From assembly GCA_030153935.1 (NCBI GenBank), contig JASKKX010000004.1, positions 1 through 44,628 of the forward strand: a stretch of 44,628 nucleotides of DNA, in the 5' to 3' direction. Under the pieces are notes generated by a model, which saw only the letters and a program-made list of their open reading frames with translations, ran no database searches and had not been told where the DNA came from. Numbering within the stretch: position 1 is the first letter of the stretch; the number at the start of each line of letters is the position of its first letter. This document shows, piece by piece, positions 35,095 to 43,487 of the stretch. Made by a program: the position numbers and the translations under genes. The DNA is from Verrucomicrobiota bacterium. Lineage in GTDB: Bacteria; Verrucomicrobiota; Kiritimatiellia; Kiritimatiellales; Tichowtungiaceae.

Positions 35095-35783
35095 TTCAGA
35101 ATTGCAGCCAGCGGAGAGTTCTCCAAGGATTGGAAAATCTCGAGATCACGGGCGCAGACTTCAGCAAAATTGGTTAAAAGCCGGTCGCGTACGGCATCCT
35201 GCACAGGACAGGCATCGCCCAGTACCGTCTGCATGGAGGCAACCGGCTGGCCGACGAGACCGCACGGCACAATGGTTTGGAAACCGGACAGGTCCAGACA
35301 GACGTTGAAACTCATGCCGTGGAAGGAGACCCAGCGTTTCAGACGAAATCCGATGGCGGCCACTTTCCCCTGCTCCGTCCAGGCTCCGTTTTTGCCTTCA
35401 CGGCGAAACCCGGCAATGCCGAAATCGGCCAGAGTACGCAAAGCCACCTCTTCGAGATTCCAGAGATAGCCATGCGAATCGGCACCCCTGCCGCCCAGAT
35501 AAATGATCGGATACAGCACCCATTGTCCCGGCGCATGATACGTAACATCACCGCCGCGTTCGACGTGGAAGAGTTCGATCCCGCGCGCAGCGTATTCCTC
35601 ACGAGACAGCAGCAGGTAATTATCGCGGCCCCTGTTGCCGAGAGTCACTGTGGGCGGATGCTGGAGAATCAGTACCGTATCAGGGATTTCCTCTGCCTGT
35701 CGTGCCGCAAGCAGCTGATGCTGAAGCTCAAGCCCGCGCTGATATGGGACCGGCTCGTTAAACTGTATGGTCCACGTATTCAT
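35091..35783 (-). CDS. lipB: Octanoyltransferase
   Basis: Transfers octanoyl from ACP to lipoyl domains, the first step of lipoate synthesis. It has 230 residues. LILQHPPTVTLGNRGRDNYL, HVERGGDVTYHAPGQWVLYPI and GKVAAIGFRLKRWVSFHG (catalytic Lys140) are conserved, and Cys174 lies in IVPCGL. The C-terminus, EIFQSLENSPLAAILK, is encoded partly by a palindromic repeat and echoes the repeat-encoded peptide of gltX. lipA is not nearby. The gene ends at the IS630 remnant. Confidence 0.95.
   Translation of the reverse strand: MNTWTIQFNEPVPYQRGLELQHQLLAARQAEEIPDTVLILQHPPTVTLGNRGRDNYLLLSREEYAARGIELFHVERGGDVTYHAPGQWVLYPIIYLGGRGADSHGYLWNLEEVALRTLADFGIAGFRREGKNGAWTEQGKVAAIGFRLKRWVSFHGMSFNVCLDLSGFQTIVPCGLVGQPVASMQTVLGDACPVQDAVRDRLLTNFAEVCARDLEIFQSLENSPLAAILK
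35119..35138. repeat. Palindromic repeat in lipB 3' end
   Basis: TCCAA-GGA-TTGGA core (35122-35134) in the extended form TTCTCCAA-GGA-TTGGAAAA, one base off perfect 8-bp arms. On the coding (minus) strand it reads I-F-Q-S-L-E-N. Confidence 0.65.
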
Positions 35784-35903
35784 GATCTATTTTCTTTAAC
35801 CGTTCATGCCGTTAAAGTCGAAATAAAAAAATCACTGCGCTCTGCTTTAAGTTTATCTGCGCGTTCGGTCTCATATCATTGGCGCCCAGGGCGTTTAAAA
35901 CCA

Positions 35904-36533
35904 TCAGACGATCAGAACGGCAAGTTCGTGCCAGAGTTTGATAAATACACTTTCCAGTGCGTAGCCGAAGCCGAAAATAAAGGAGCTTAAGGGAGTGCTC
36001 CAAAGCAGCAGGATAAAAATCAGGAAGACGGCCGTTGCATGTTTCTGCGCAAATTGATCCAGACCGGGGTGGATTGCCGATATGACGGCGAAACCGTCCA
36101 GTACCGGAACAGGCAGAATGTTAAAGATGAAAAGAATTCCGTTCACTGCCCCGCCGATGAGAAGAAACGAGACGACCTGCTGTGCGCCGGCGATTTGAGC
36201 AATTACCGTCAGCAGCGAAAAAAACAGACACAGCAGAAGATTCATCAGCGGCCCTGCCAGTGCAATCATCGCCCGGCTGCGTGCGCTGTCCGTGGATCGG
36301 CACACCGGAACCGCGCCCCAGGCGATGCCGAAAAGCGCCAGCATAATCAGCGACTGCATGCCCATCTGGACCAGCGGGTTCAGCGTCAGGTGCCCGTTTC
36401 GCGCGGCGGTATCATCGCCGAATCGCAACGCGGTATATGCATGTGCATATTCATGGCAACAGATGGAAAAGATCACAAAAACCATCCAGCCGAAGTAGAG
36501 AAACGGATTACTCAGAGCCTGTTGAATGAACAT
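35904..36533 (-). CDS. Site-2 protease family membrane metalloprotease (M50)
   Basis: A 209-residue intramembrane zinc protease with about five hydrophobic segments. The zinc motif is HEYAH (His27, Glu28, His31) in ICCHEYAHAYTALRFGD, and the third ligand is Asp146 in NILPVPVLDGF. NGHLTLNPLVQMG is also typical of the small bacterial subgroup without PDZ domain. The substrate is unknown. It lies between lipB (120-bp non-coding gap) and the CNNM gene, 18 bp downstream of the latter, so it may be the last cistron of the phoH operon. Confidence 0.92.
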   Translation of the reverse strand: MFIQQALSNPFLYFGWMVFVIFSICCHEYAHAYTALRFGDDTAARNGHLTLNPLVQMGMQSLIMLALFGIAWGAVPVCRSTDSARSRAMIALAGPLMNLLLCLFFSLLTVIAQIAGAQQVVSFLLIGGAVNGILFIFNILPVPVLDGFAVISAIHPGLDQFAQKHATAVFLIFILLLWSTPLSSFIFGFGYALESVFIKLWHELAVLIV

Positions 36534-36551
36534 AAGAACAGTCCTTTTTTT

Positions 36552-37802
36552 TTACCGGGCCGGGGTGATCAGCAGTGTGTTAATGCGTCGCGGCGTGGCA
36601 CTGTGCACAGTGATCTCAATGCCCGGCGCGGCAACCTTGGTTCCGATTTTCGGGATATTGCCCAGCTCGTTGAGGACGTAGCCGCCGACAGAATCGTATT
36701 CGTCACTCTCCGGAATCTGCAGGTCCAGCTCTTCATTCAGGTCCGCTACGGCAAGACTGGCTTTTACCAGTACAGAGCCATCAGAACGTTTCTGAATCTC
36801 TTTTTCCGCGAGATCGTATTCATCGTTGATTTCGCCAATGAGTTCTTCGATGATGTCTTCCATACAGATGATGCCGGCGGTGCCGCCATATTCATCAACA
36901 ACAAGCGCCATCTGAAACTGAAGTCCCTGCATCTGCCGCAGCAGATCGTTGATCGGCATCGTTTCGGGCACGACGCTCAGTCTTTTAATGATGTCGGAAA
37001 CAGAGGCCTCCCCATCACCGCGCACCAGCAGGCGCAACAGGTCTTTTACATGCACGATGCCGCAGACGTTATCGATGGTTTCTTCATAGACCGGAAAGCG
37101 GGAATGACGAGAGTGCTGTATTTTCTCTGCACATTCTTTCACTGTGCTTTCAGCGCGCAGCCCTTCAATGTCGACACGCGGGGTCATGATTTCACGGGCG
37201 ACAGTTTCCCCGAATTCAAAAACGCTGCGGATAATGTCGCGTTCGTCTTTCTCCAATTCCGCGTCATCGGCTTCATCGACGAGCGTCATGATTTCCTCTT
37301 CAGAGGAAGGACGGTCATCTTCATCGGCCGAGGAAAGAGCGTGAGCAAGCAGTCCGCGCTCCAACGCATAGACCGGCCAGACCAGCGGCATAAGTAAACG
37401 GGTGCAGCCGATAACCAGCGGCAGAAAAAACAGGGAAAGCCGGTCGGCATAGCTTTCGGCCAGTACGAACGGAATGACACGGATGAAAAGCATATACAGC
37501 AGCGTCATCAAGAACATCAACACGATCCATTCCACGGCCCGGGTGAAAGGAAAAATGCGGACGGCAAAATAGACCGCCATGATTTCAAACAGCGTCAGGC
37601 AGAAACGCAGGGTGGTGCGCAGCAGGTGCCATCGTCCGGCCCATCGGGTGAAGACTTCTTTGGCATGCGGCTTTTTTTCGGCCAGACGGATAACCCCCGC
37701 GTTTCCGGTTTCGCGGAAAGCGGCGAAGAGCACGGCCCAGAATCCGGCGAAGCCCAGTGCGGCGAGACTATAGATCAGACAGGTGATGTCAGGTCGTTCC
37801 AT
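36552..37802 (-). CDS. CNNM/CorC-HlyC family membrane protein
   Basis: A 416-residue protein. The N-terminal DUF21/CNNM membrane region (about 1-165, four hydrophobic segments) is followed by an acidic linker, two CBS domains (about 205-325, beginning VAREIMTPRVDIEGL and including VVPETMPINDLLRQM), and a C-terminal CorC_HlyC domain (about 340-416, VGGYVLNELGNIPKIG). Homologues are linked to magnesium/cobalt efflux and envelope integrity. VVDEYGGTAGIICMEDIIEELIGEI is the typical CBS2 signature. It starts 1 bp from the ybeY stop, in the phoH-ybeY-corC order known from many bacteria. Its transport role is inferred from homologues. Confidence 0.93.
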   Translation of the reverse strand: MERPDITCLIYSLAALGFAGFWAVLFAAFRETGNAGVIRLAEKKPHAKEVFTRWAGRWHLLRTTLRFCLTLFEIMAVYFAVRIFPFTRAVEWIVLMFLMTLLYMLFIRVIPFVLAESYADRLSLFFLPLVIGCTRLLMPLVWPVYALERGLLAHALSSADEDDRPSSEEEIMTLVDEADDAELEKDERDIIRSVFEFGETVAREIMTPRVDIEGLRAESTVKECAEKIQHSRHSRFPVYEETIDNVCGIVHVKDLLRLLVRGDGEASVSDIIKRLSVVPETMPINDLLRQMQGLQFQMALVVDEYGGTAGIICMEDIIEELIGEINDEYDLAEKEIQKRSDGSVLVKASLAVADLNEELDLQIPESDEYDSVGGYVLNELGNIPKIGTKVAAPGIEITVHSATPRRINTLLITPAR

Positions 37803-37803
37803 A

Positions 37804-38265
37804 TCAGTGCAGTATCAGGTTTCTAATGTCCGCTGCCAATTCTTTAAGCTGTCGCATTTCCGTGCGGCGCATGGCGACGCGACGGGCCGGCGTATTGTCA
37901 TCGGCACCGGAAAGATGATCGAAGCCGTGGGCGATGTAGAGCGCGAGTTCCTCGTCAATCCCGCCATGATACGGACCTTCCTGCACCGCCCGCTCGACAT
38001 TGACAATCAGGTCGCCGGTGCAGCCTTCTTCGCCGGGAATCGCTTCACTGCGGAAACTGATGACATCTGTGGGGCAGTCTTTCCCGAAAAACCCGCGGTT
38101 GGTCTGTGTAATTCCTTCATCGTCTGTAAGAAGCAGAGTGACCTCTTCCCAGACGCTGTCCGGACTGGCGACCTCAAGCAGAGCAGCTAATTTACCGGTC
38201 AGCCGGCGGATTGCCGGCAGATTCAGTCGGTGTTTCCGTTGCAGATTCCTTACGGTTGTTTTCAT
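37804..38265 (-). CDS. ybeY: YbeY-like endoribonuclease, variant metal motif
   Basis: Putative single-strand endoribonuclease for 16S rRNA maturation and ribosome quality control. It has 153 residues from ATG 38265. VTLLLTDDEGITQTNRGFFG, PTDVISFRS, GDLIVNVERA and the metal region ALYIAHGFDHLSGADD match YbeY. The usual motif is H-G-x-x-H-L-x-G-x-D-H; here the third His is Asp (HGFDHLSGADD), so metal binding may be altered. The start overlaps the preceding HD gene by 74 bp; no strong ribosome site is seen, so coupling is likely. The genomic context (phoH, HD, corC) supports the call. Confidence 0.87.
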   Translation of the reverse strand: MKTTVRNLQRKHRLNLPAIRRLTGKLAALLEVASPDSVWEEVTLLLTDDEGITQTNRGFFGKDCPTDVISFRSEAIPGEEGCTGDLIVNVERAVQEGPYHGGIDEELALYIAHGFDHLSGADDNTPARRVAMRRTEMRQLKELAADIRNLILH

Positions 38266-40525
38266 CTTTAGGGTAAGCGACGCGGCCATGAAGCATATTT
38301 GTGAGTGAGAAAATAAAGGATTGTTTGATTTTATTGAGTTCTGCCAGCGTGAGATTGCATTCATCAAGCTGGCCGTCACGAAGTCGTGAATCGAAGATAT
38401 CATTAATCAGATTGGTGATGCGCACCGATGAAGGTTTGTCAAGAGAACGCGAGGCGGCTTCGCAACCGTCTGCCAGCATCAGGATTGCCATTTCCCGGTT
38501 CTGCGGGCGGGGGCCTTCGTAACGAAAGTCTTCCGCGTTGATGGGTTGTGAGGATCCGTCGCCGTCTTTCTGCTGCTGGGTTTTGGCGCGGTGATAAAAA
38601 ACGGAGACAAGCCCGGTACCCTGATGCTGCTGAATCCCGTCGATAATCACTTGCGGAAGTTTATATTTTCTCGCCAGTGTAACCCCTTCTTTAATATGAG
38701 AAACAATGACAAGCGTACTCATACTCGGAGAGAGCTCGTCATGAGGATTTTCAGTAAACTGGATATTTTCACTGAAAAACCCGGGTTTAACCAGTTTCCC
38801 AATATCATGGAAATACGCGCAGACACGCAGCATCAGGCCGTTCGCACCAATGCTTTCGGCGGCGCTTTGTGCCAGGCTGGCCATCATCAGCGAATGGTGA
38901 TAGGTGCCGGGGGCATTGACGGCCAGGCTTTGAAGCAGCGGGTGGCTGAGATCGGACAGCTCCAGCAGAGTGATATCGGTTGTGACTTTAAAAAGATGTT
39001 CGAACAGCGGAATCAACAGAACCGCCAGCAGCGCAGAGCAGAATCCGCTCAGCAGGGCCCCGCCGAGCTGGGGAATCAGCACTCTCCACGCCGGTTGGGT
39101 AAGCACAGCCACAATCAGTGCAAAAAAGATTTTGACGGCACCCACCCAAAGTCCGGCGCGAAAGAGTGCCATACGGTGTTTGACATCACGTGTGGTGTAG
39201 ACCGCGGTCAGAGAAACCATCAGGCCGACAATAAATACATAAAAATTTCCTTCAAGCAGTACAGCCAGTGCAAAGCTGCTTCCCATTCCGACGATTATCC
39301 CGGGGATACTGCCAAGCAGCACAGAAGCAAGAATCGGCGCAATAGCCAGCGGCAACGCAAAGTCGAGTGATGACGCCGGCAGAACACTTAGATCGACAAT
39401 CATATACAGAAGCATTTTCCCCAGCAAAAGGGGCAGGAACGAAAGGACGAACATCAGCAGAACATCCCGCCGGCTGCGCAGCAGATTCGGTTTTACAATG
39501 CCGGCAACCGCGGCGGTCACTACCAGACCGATCAAAAGAAGCAGTCCGCTGCCGGCCACCCGCTGAATCCGTTCGGCAGGTGTTTCGAGCTCACTCAGCC
39601 TTTTTTCATGCGCGTTCAGCCAGCGGAGAGTCTGCTCGCTGACCCGGTCGCCGGTACGCACAAGAATTGTTCCGGCGCTAATCGAATCGAAAACCGGTTC
39701 AACCAGTTCCATCACCTGCGCACGACGCGCGGCGGTTTCGGCCGCATCATAAATTATGTTGGGATGAAGCCACGGCTTGATCAGTTTGCGAACGACCATT
39801 TCATCGCGGTTTTCCGGCGGGAGCCGGTTGCAAATCTCGACAACCGCCGCTTGCAAGGCCTCCGGCTGAGTCGTAAAGCTGCTGAGTTCACGGATAGTCT
39901 CCGCGGTTTGCCCCCGGATCGTGATTTTCCCTGTCGGCGCAAGGCCGTTGAATTGCGAACTCTGATCCTTTTCAGAAAGAATGCCGTTTTCAACTCTTGA
40001 GGAAACCGCACTGAGCACGACCGCCTGCAGGTCGGTATCATCTTCAGGCACAATCCGGGTCAGCTCATCCATGGTGAGCGAGATGGCCAGCAGATCGAGC
40101 AGATCATGAAGGGATGATTCAATCAGGGCATTCTGTTCCGGAACGGTGGTCGTCCGGAGCGTCTGCAGCCGTGGAATCAATTTAGTCAGCGCCTGCCGCG
40201 CACGTTCGATGCCGGAGGATTCGATTTTGAATACCGGCAGAATTTTGTCTGCAGCCGCGCGTTTCTTCATCTCTGTGGCGGCAATGCTTTCTGCACGGAA
40301 GTCCACAGCGGCCACGATGGTTTCAGGAGCCCGCTGCCCGAGAACCAGCTTTTGCGGACGAGTCAGCCGCCCGCTGTAAAACAGCGCCACGACGGCCAGC
40401 CAGAACAGCAGGGCGATCAGCAGGTTAAAGACCGGCCAATGCTGTTTCGTCTTGTGAACCGTCACGTTTTTTGTCGCAGCAACACGCTCCGTCGTTTTTT
40501 TAGACTTGGAGAATTTCTGTTTCAT
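38192..40525 (-). CDS. 7TM-HD phosphohydrolase, PgpH-like
   Basis: A 777-residue membrane phosphohydrolase. An N-terminal TM helix (about 33-51) is followed by a large extracytoplasmic 7TMR-HDED domain (about 60-325), then about seven TM helices (about 325-520) and a cytoplasmic HD domain. That domain has NAPGTYHHSLMMASLAQSAAE and FHDIGKLVKPGFF (His573-Asp574). PgpH of Listeria is a c-di-AMP phosphodiesterase with this architecture; c-di-AMP as substrate here is inference. No diadenylate cyclase is in the window. It lies between phoH and ybeY, overlapping ybeY by 74 bp, as in many genomes. Confidence 0.93.
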   Translation of the reverse strand: MKQKFSKSKKTTERVAATKNVTVHKTKQHWPVFNLLIALLFWLAVVALFYSGRLTRPQKLVLGQRAPETIVAAVDFRAESIAATEMKKRAAADKILPVFKIESSGIERARQALTKLIPRLQTLRTTTVPEQNALIESSLHDLLDLLAISLTMDELTRIVPEDDTDLQAVVLSAVSSRVENGILSEKDQSSQFNGLAPTGKITIRGQTAETIRELSSFTTQPEALQAAVVEICNRLPPENRDEMVVRKLIKPWLHPNIIYDAAETAARRAQVMELVEPVFDSISAGTILVRTGDRVSEQTLRWLNAHEKRLSELETPAERIQRVAGSGLLLLIGLVVTAAVAGIVKPNLLRSRRDVLLMFVLSFLPLLLGKMLLYMIVDLSVLPASSLDFALPLAIAPILASVLLGSIPGIIVGMGSSFALAVLLEGNFYVFIVGLMVSLTAVYTTRDVKHRMALFRAGLWVGAVKIFFALIVAVLTQPAWRVLIPQLGGALLSGFCSALLAVLLIPLFEHLFKVTTDITLLELSDLSHPLLQSLAVNAPGTYHHSLMMASLAQSAAESIGANGLMLRVCAYFHDIGKLVKPGFFSENIQFTENPHDELSPSMSTLVIVSHIKEGVTLARKYKLPQVIIDGIQQHQGTGLVSVFYHRAKTQQQKDGDGSSQPINAEDFRYEGPRPQNREMAILMLADGCEAASRSLDKPSSVRITNLINDIFDSRLRDGQLDECNLTLAELNKIKQSFIFSLTNMLHGRVAYPKDENNRKESATETPTESAGNPPADR

Positions 40526-40546
40526 GGCAGACCTTTGGCTCCAGGA

Positions 40547-41491
40547 TTATACCTTCTGTCGGCGGTAGGCGCGGATGATTTTCTGCACCAGCGGATGGCG
40601 CACCACATCCTCCTCGGTCAGTTCGACAAACGTAAGGCCGTGGATTTCCCGGAGAATGCGATGTGCGTCGAGCAGGCCGGATTTCTTCTGTTCCGGCAGA
40701 TCGATCTGAGTGGGATCGCCGGTAATCACTGCGCGTGATTCGAAGCCGAGGCGGGTCAGCAGCATCAGCATCTGCTGCGGCGTGGTATTCTGGGCTTCGT
40801 CAAGAATCACAAATGCATGGTTGAGAGTACGTCCGCGCATATAGGCCAGCGGGGCAACTTCAATGATGCCGCGCTCCATGAACTGCTGAATATCTTCCGG
40901 CGGGAGCATATTGTAAAGCGCGTCGTAGAGCGGCCGCAGGTAAGGATCAATTTTCTGCTGCAGATCACCGGGAAGAAAGCCGAGCGCCTCCCCCGCTTCA
41001 ATCGCCGGACGGGTGAGGATAATGCGACTGACCTCATCCTTCAGCAGCGCCGAGATCGCCGCCGCCATCGCCAGATACGTCTTGCCGGTTCCGGCGGGAC
41101 CGAGGCCGAATGTAATCGGGTGATTTTCAATCGCGTCAAGATACATCTGCTGACCGAGTGTGCGCGGAAAAACCGGGGTCTTGCGCGGACTCACATTAAT
41201 CCGCATTGCGGCAAACTTCTCGAGAATATCTTCACGGCCGTCGGCGAATGCCCGCAGGGCGTAATCGACCAGAGGTGGGCTCAGCGGCAGCCCGCGGGCA
41301 CGGGCAATCTGCAGGCTTTCGAAAAAATGGGCAGCATTTTCCGGCTGTTCGCCGGTGATCTTCAGCCAGATATCACGGGCGGTCAGCGACACACCGAAAA
41401 GTTTTTCCGCCGCTTCGAGCGTATGTGCGGGAAGAGCAGTAAGATCCGATGCCTCACGGGCATTATCGAAATGGAGAGTGATTTCACTCAT
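40547..41491 (-). CDS. phoH: PhoH family ATPase
   Basis: A 314-residue PhoH-like P-loop ATPase/predicted RNA helicase. The Walker A motif is GPAGTGKT (Lys137), Walker B VILDEAQN, with ILTRPAIEAGEALGFLPGDLQ and VITGDPTQIDLPEQKKSGL typical of the family. The N-terminal region (1-110) is the YbeZ-like RNA-interacting part. The start MSEITLHFDN at 41491 is preferred; an upstream extension of 57 codons is open but unlike the family. No clear ribosome site precedes it. It is the first gene of the phoH-pgpH-ybeY-corC operon. Confidence 0.93.
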   Translation of the reverse strand: MSEITLHFDNAREASDLTALPAHTLEAAEKLFGVSLTARDIWLKITGEQPENAAHFFESLQIARARGLPLSPPLVDYALRAFADGREDILEKFAAMRINVSPRKTPVFPRTLGQQMYLDAIENHPITFGLGPAGTGKTYLAMAAAISALLKDEVSRIILTRPAIEAGEALGFLPGDLQQKIDPYLRPLYDALYNMLPPEDIQQFMERGIIEVAPLAYMRGRTLNHAFVILDEAQNTTPQQMLMLLTRLGFESRAVITGDPTQIDLPEQKKSGLLDAHRILREIHGLTFVELTEEDVVRHPLVQKIIRAYRRQKV

Positions 41492-41987
41492 ATACGGGAG
41501 GTGAATATACGCCTTTTGCCAGCCTCCGGTCAATTTTAAAGGACGTTTCCGAATCCTGTAAAAATCCGGTGGACAGAGAGAATGGACGCAGGTCCGACAG
41601 TTTCTCCGAGGCGACAGGCGCCTGTGGTTGTCGGCAGTGACCGCACTGATGATCGGAGTCAACCGGCTGCAGGATTGGCGGTTTTCGGTGTATTCATACA
41701 GTTCCGGACTCTCGGCTCAACTGCCCGGCGGGTTTGGTCGTAGCGTTCGATCGCTGTATTGCCGCTCTGACAACGTGTGCAGTCCCGGCCCTTCCATGTA
41801 GTATTTGTCCCAGAATCCCTCCCTGGATGGAAAATCACTGTGTCAGGATTCCCTCACACCGTGGGACTGAAAACATCTACCGGCCCTATTCTGCTATGGG
41901 GAAAAAGTCAGCAGAAGCCCGCGGCTGTTTTCAACTGAAATGAAAAGTTTCGACAGAGCAGCTCATTCGTGATTTAACAGCGCGCTT
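41492..41987. promoter_or_regulatory. Divergent intergenic region, phoH / rlmD
   Basis: 496 bp without a convincing gene; a 69-codon frame at about 41734-41943 has no family resemblance. It must hold the promoters for the phoH operon (leftward) and rlmD (rightward). A perfect palindrome ACAGGCGCCTGT lies near 41616-41627. No clear promoter pair, RNA gene or repeat-family copy was recognised. Confidence 0.35.
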
Positions 41988-43415
41988 ATGGTTAAAAAAG
42001 GTCAGATCGTTGAGGTGGAACTCTTTGATACTGCGGATAAAAACCGCTGTGTAGCGGCAATGCCCGACGGAATCCGCGTATTTGTCGAAGGACCCGCCGC
42101 CGTCGGCGACACGGTCCGGGCGCAGATTTTTAAAATCAAGAAACGTTATCTGGTCGCGCGGCTGACGGATATTCTGAAATTTTCAGATCGCCGCACGGAA
42201 CCGCATTGCCGGTTTTTCGGTGTTTGCGGCGGCTGCAAATGGCAGCATCTCGACTATCGCGAGCAATTGCGCATTAAACGCAAGCAGGTGGTCGATGCGC
42301 TCGAACATCTCGGAGGTTTCGAGAACCCGAACGTGGCGGAGTGTATTCCGGCCGAAACCGTTTACGGCTATCGCAACAAGGTTGATATGGATTTCACTGA
42401 CCGGCGCTATCTGACCGCCGATGAAATGGATATGCCGGAAGAACAGCTGAGCAAGCCGCTCGACTTTGCGCTCGGCTTCCATGCTCCGGGCTGTTTCGCC
42501 AAGGCGATTGACATCGACCATTGCGATCTTGCTTCCGAAGAGATGAACCTCGCTGTTGAAACCGTCCGCCGTTTCTGCCGTGACCGCAAATTACCGATTT
42601 ATTCCACGTTTACGCATGAGGGTTTTCTGCGCAATCTCGTTGTCCGGCGAGGCGAACGCACCGGCGAACTGATGGTTAATCTGATCACTTCATCGTACAA
42701 TCCGGAACTGATGCAGGAACTCTGCACCGAATTGCAGTTCACACTCGGCGAAAAACTGACCACCTTTATTAACGCCACCACCGACCGGAAAAACAGGGTG
42801 GCCTTCGGCGACGAAGAACATGTGCTGTGCGGGTCGGGCCGTATTTCTGACCGGCTGGGAGAATACACCTACCGCATTTCGCCCAACTCTTTTTTCCAGA
42901 CCAATACGGTGCAGGCCGAGAAGTTATATAATCAAATTCTGGAACAGGCTCGTTTTCAGGGTTCGGAAACCGTCTACGATCTGTTCTGCGGAGCCGGTTC
43001 GATTGCGCTGTTTGCCGCCCGGCACTGCGCGCGCGTGCTGGGCATTGAACGGGTTGAGAGCGCCGTTGCCGATGCACAGAAAAACGCAGGAGAACACGGC
43101 GCTTCGAACTGTTCCTTTCGGCAGATGGATCTGATGCACTTCGGAAAAATCCGCGCAGAGCTGGAGGCGTTCGGCCTTCCGGATATCGTCATCACCGATC
43201 CGCCTCGCGCGGGCATGCATCCAAAAGCAGTGGAAATGCTGTGCGAACTTGCCCCGCCGGCGATCATTTATGTCAGCTGCGGTCCGGCCTCCCTGGCTCG
43301 CGACGGACAGCTTCTCTGCGCCGACGGGCTCTATAGGCTTGCCGGCGTGCAGCCGGTTGATCTCTTTCCGCAGACCAACCATATTGAAAGTGTTGCCCGC
43401 TTTGAGCGTTCGTAA
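41988..43415 (+). CDS. rlmD: 23S rRNA (uracil-5-)-methyltransferase, RlmD/RumA type
   Basis: A 475-residue SAM-dependent methyltransferase. The N-terminal TRAM domain (about 1-60) is followed by an iron-sulfur site: Cys74, Cys80 and Cys83 in HCRFFGVCGGCKWQ, with Cys179 in DIDHCDL. The SAM domain has VYDLFCGAGSIALFAARH and DIVITDPPRAGMHPKAV, and the catalytic nucleophile Cys431 lies in YVSCGPASLARD. This fits the RlmD/RlmC/TrmA group; RlmD is favoured by the TRAM and four-Cys pattern. The exact uridine target is not determinable. It is convergent with the 2-hydroxyacid dehydrogenase. Confidence 0.88.
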   Translation: MVKKGQIVEVELFDTADKNRCVAAMPDGIRVFVEGPAAVGDTVRAQIFKIKKRYLVARLTDILKFSDRRTEPHCRFFGVCGGCKWQHLDYREQLRIKRKQVVDALEHLGGFENPNVAECIPAETVYGYRNKVDMDFTDRRYLTADEMDMPEEQLSKPLDFALGFHAPGCFAKAIDIDHCDLASEEMNLAVETVRRFCRDRKLPIYSTFTHEGFLRNLVVRRGERTGELMVNLITSSYNPELMQELCTELQFTLGEKLTTFINATTDRKNRVAFGDEEHVLCGSGRISDRLGEYTYRISPNSFFQTNTVQAEKLYNQILEQARFQGSETVYDLFCGAGSIALFAARHCARVLGIERVESAVADAQKNAGEHGASNCSFRQMDLMHFGKIRAELEAFGLPDIVITDPPRAGMHPKAVEMLCELAPPAIIYVSCGPASLARDGQLLCADGLYRLAGVQPVDLFPQTNHIESVARFERS

Positions 43416-43487
43416 CCTGAGCTTTGGGGACATCTCCGCAGCAAACCGCGGAGCATTCTGCGTCAATTCCGTAAACCGCTCCGGGAA

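Noticed and set aside
36039-37397. 452-codon plus-strand reading frame opposite the M50 and CNNM genes
   Set aside because: It spans two clear minus-strand genes and their gap; the composition is that of an antisense frame.
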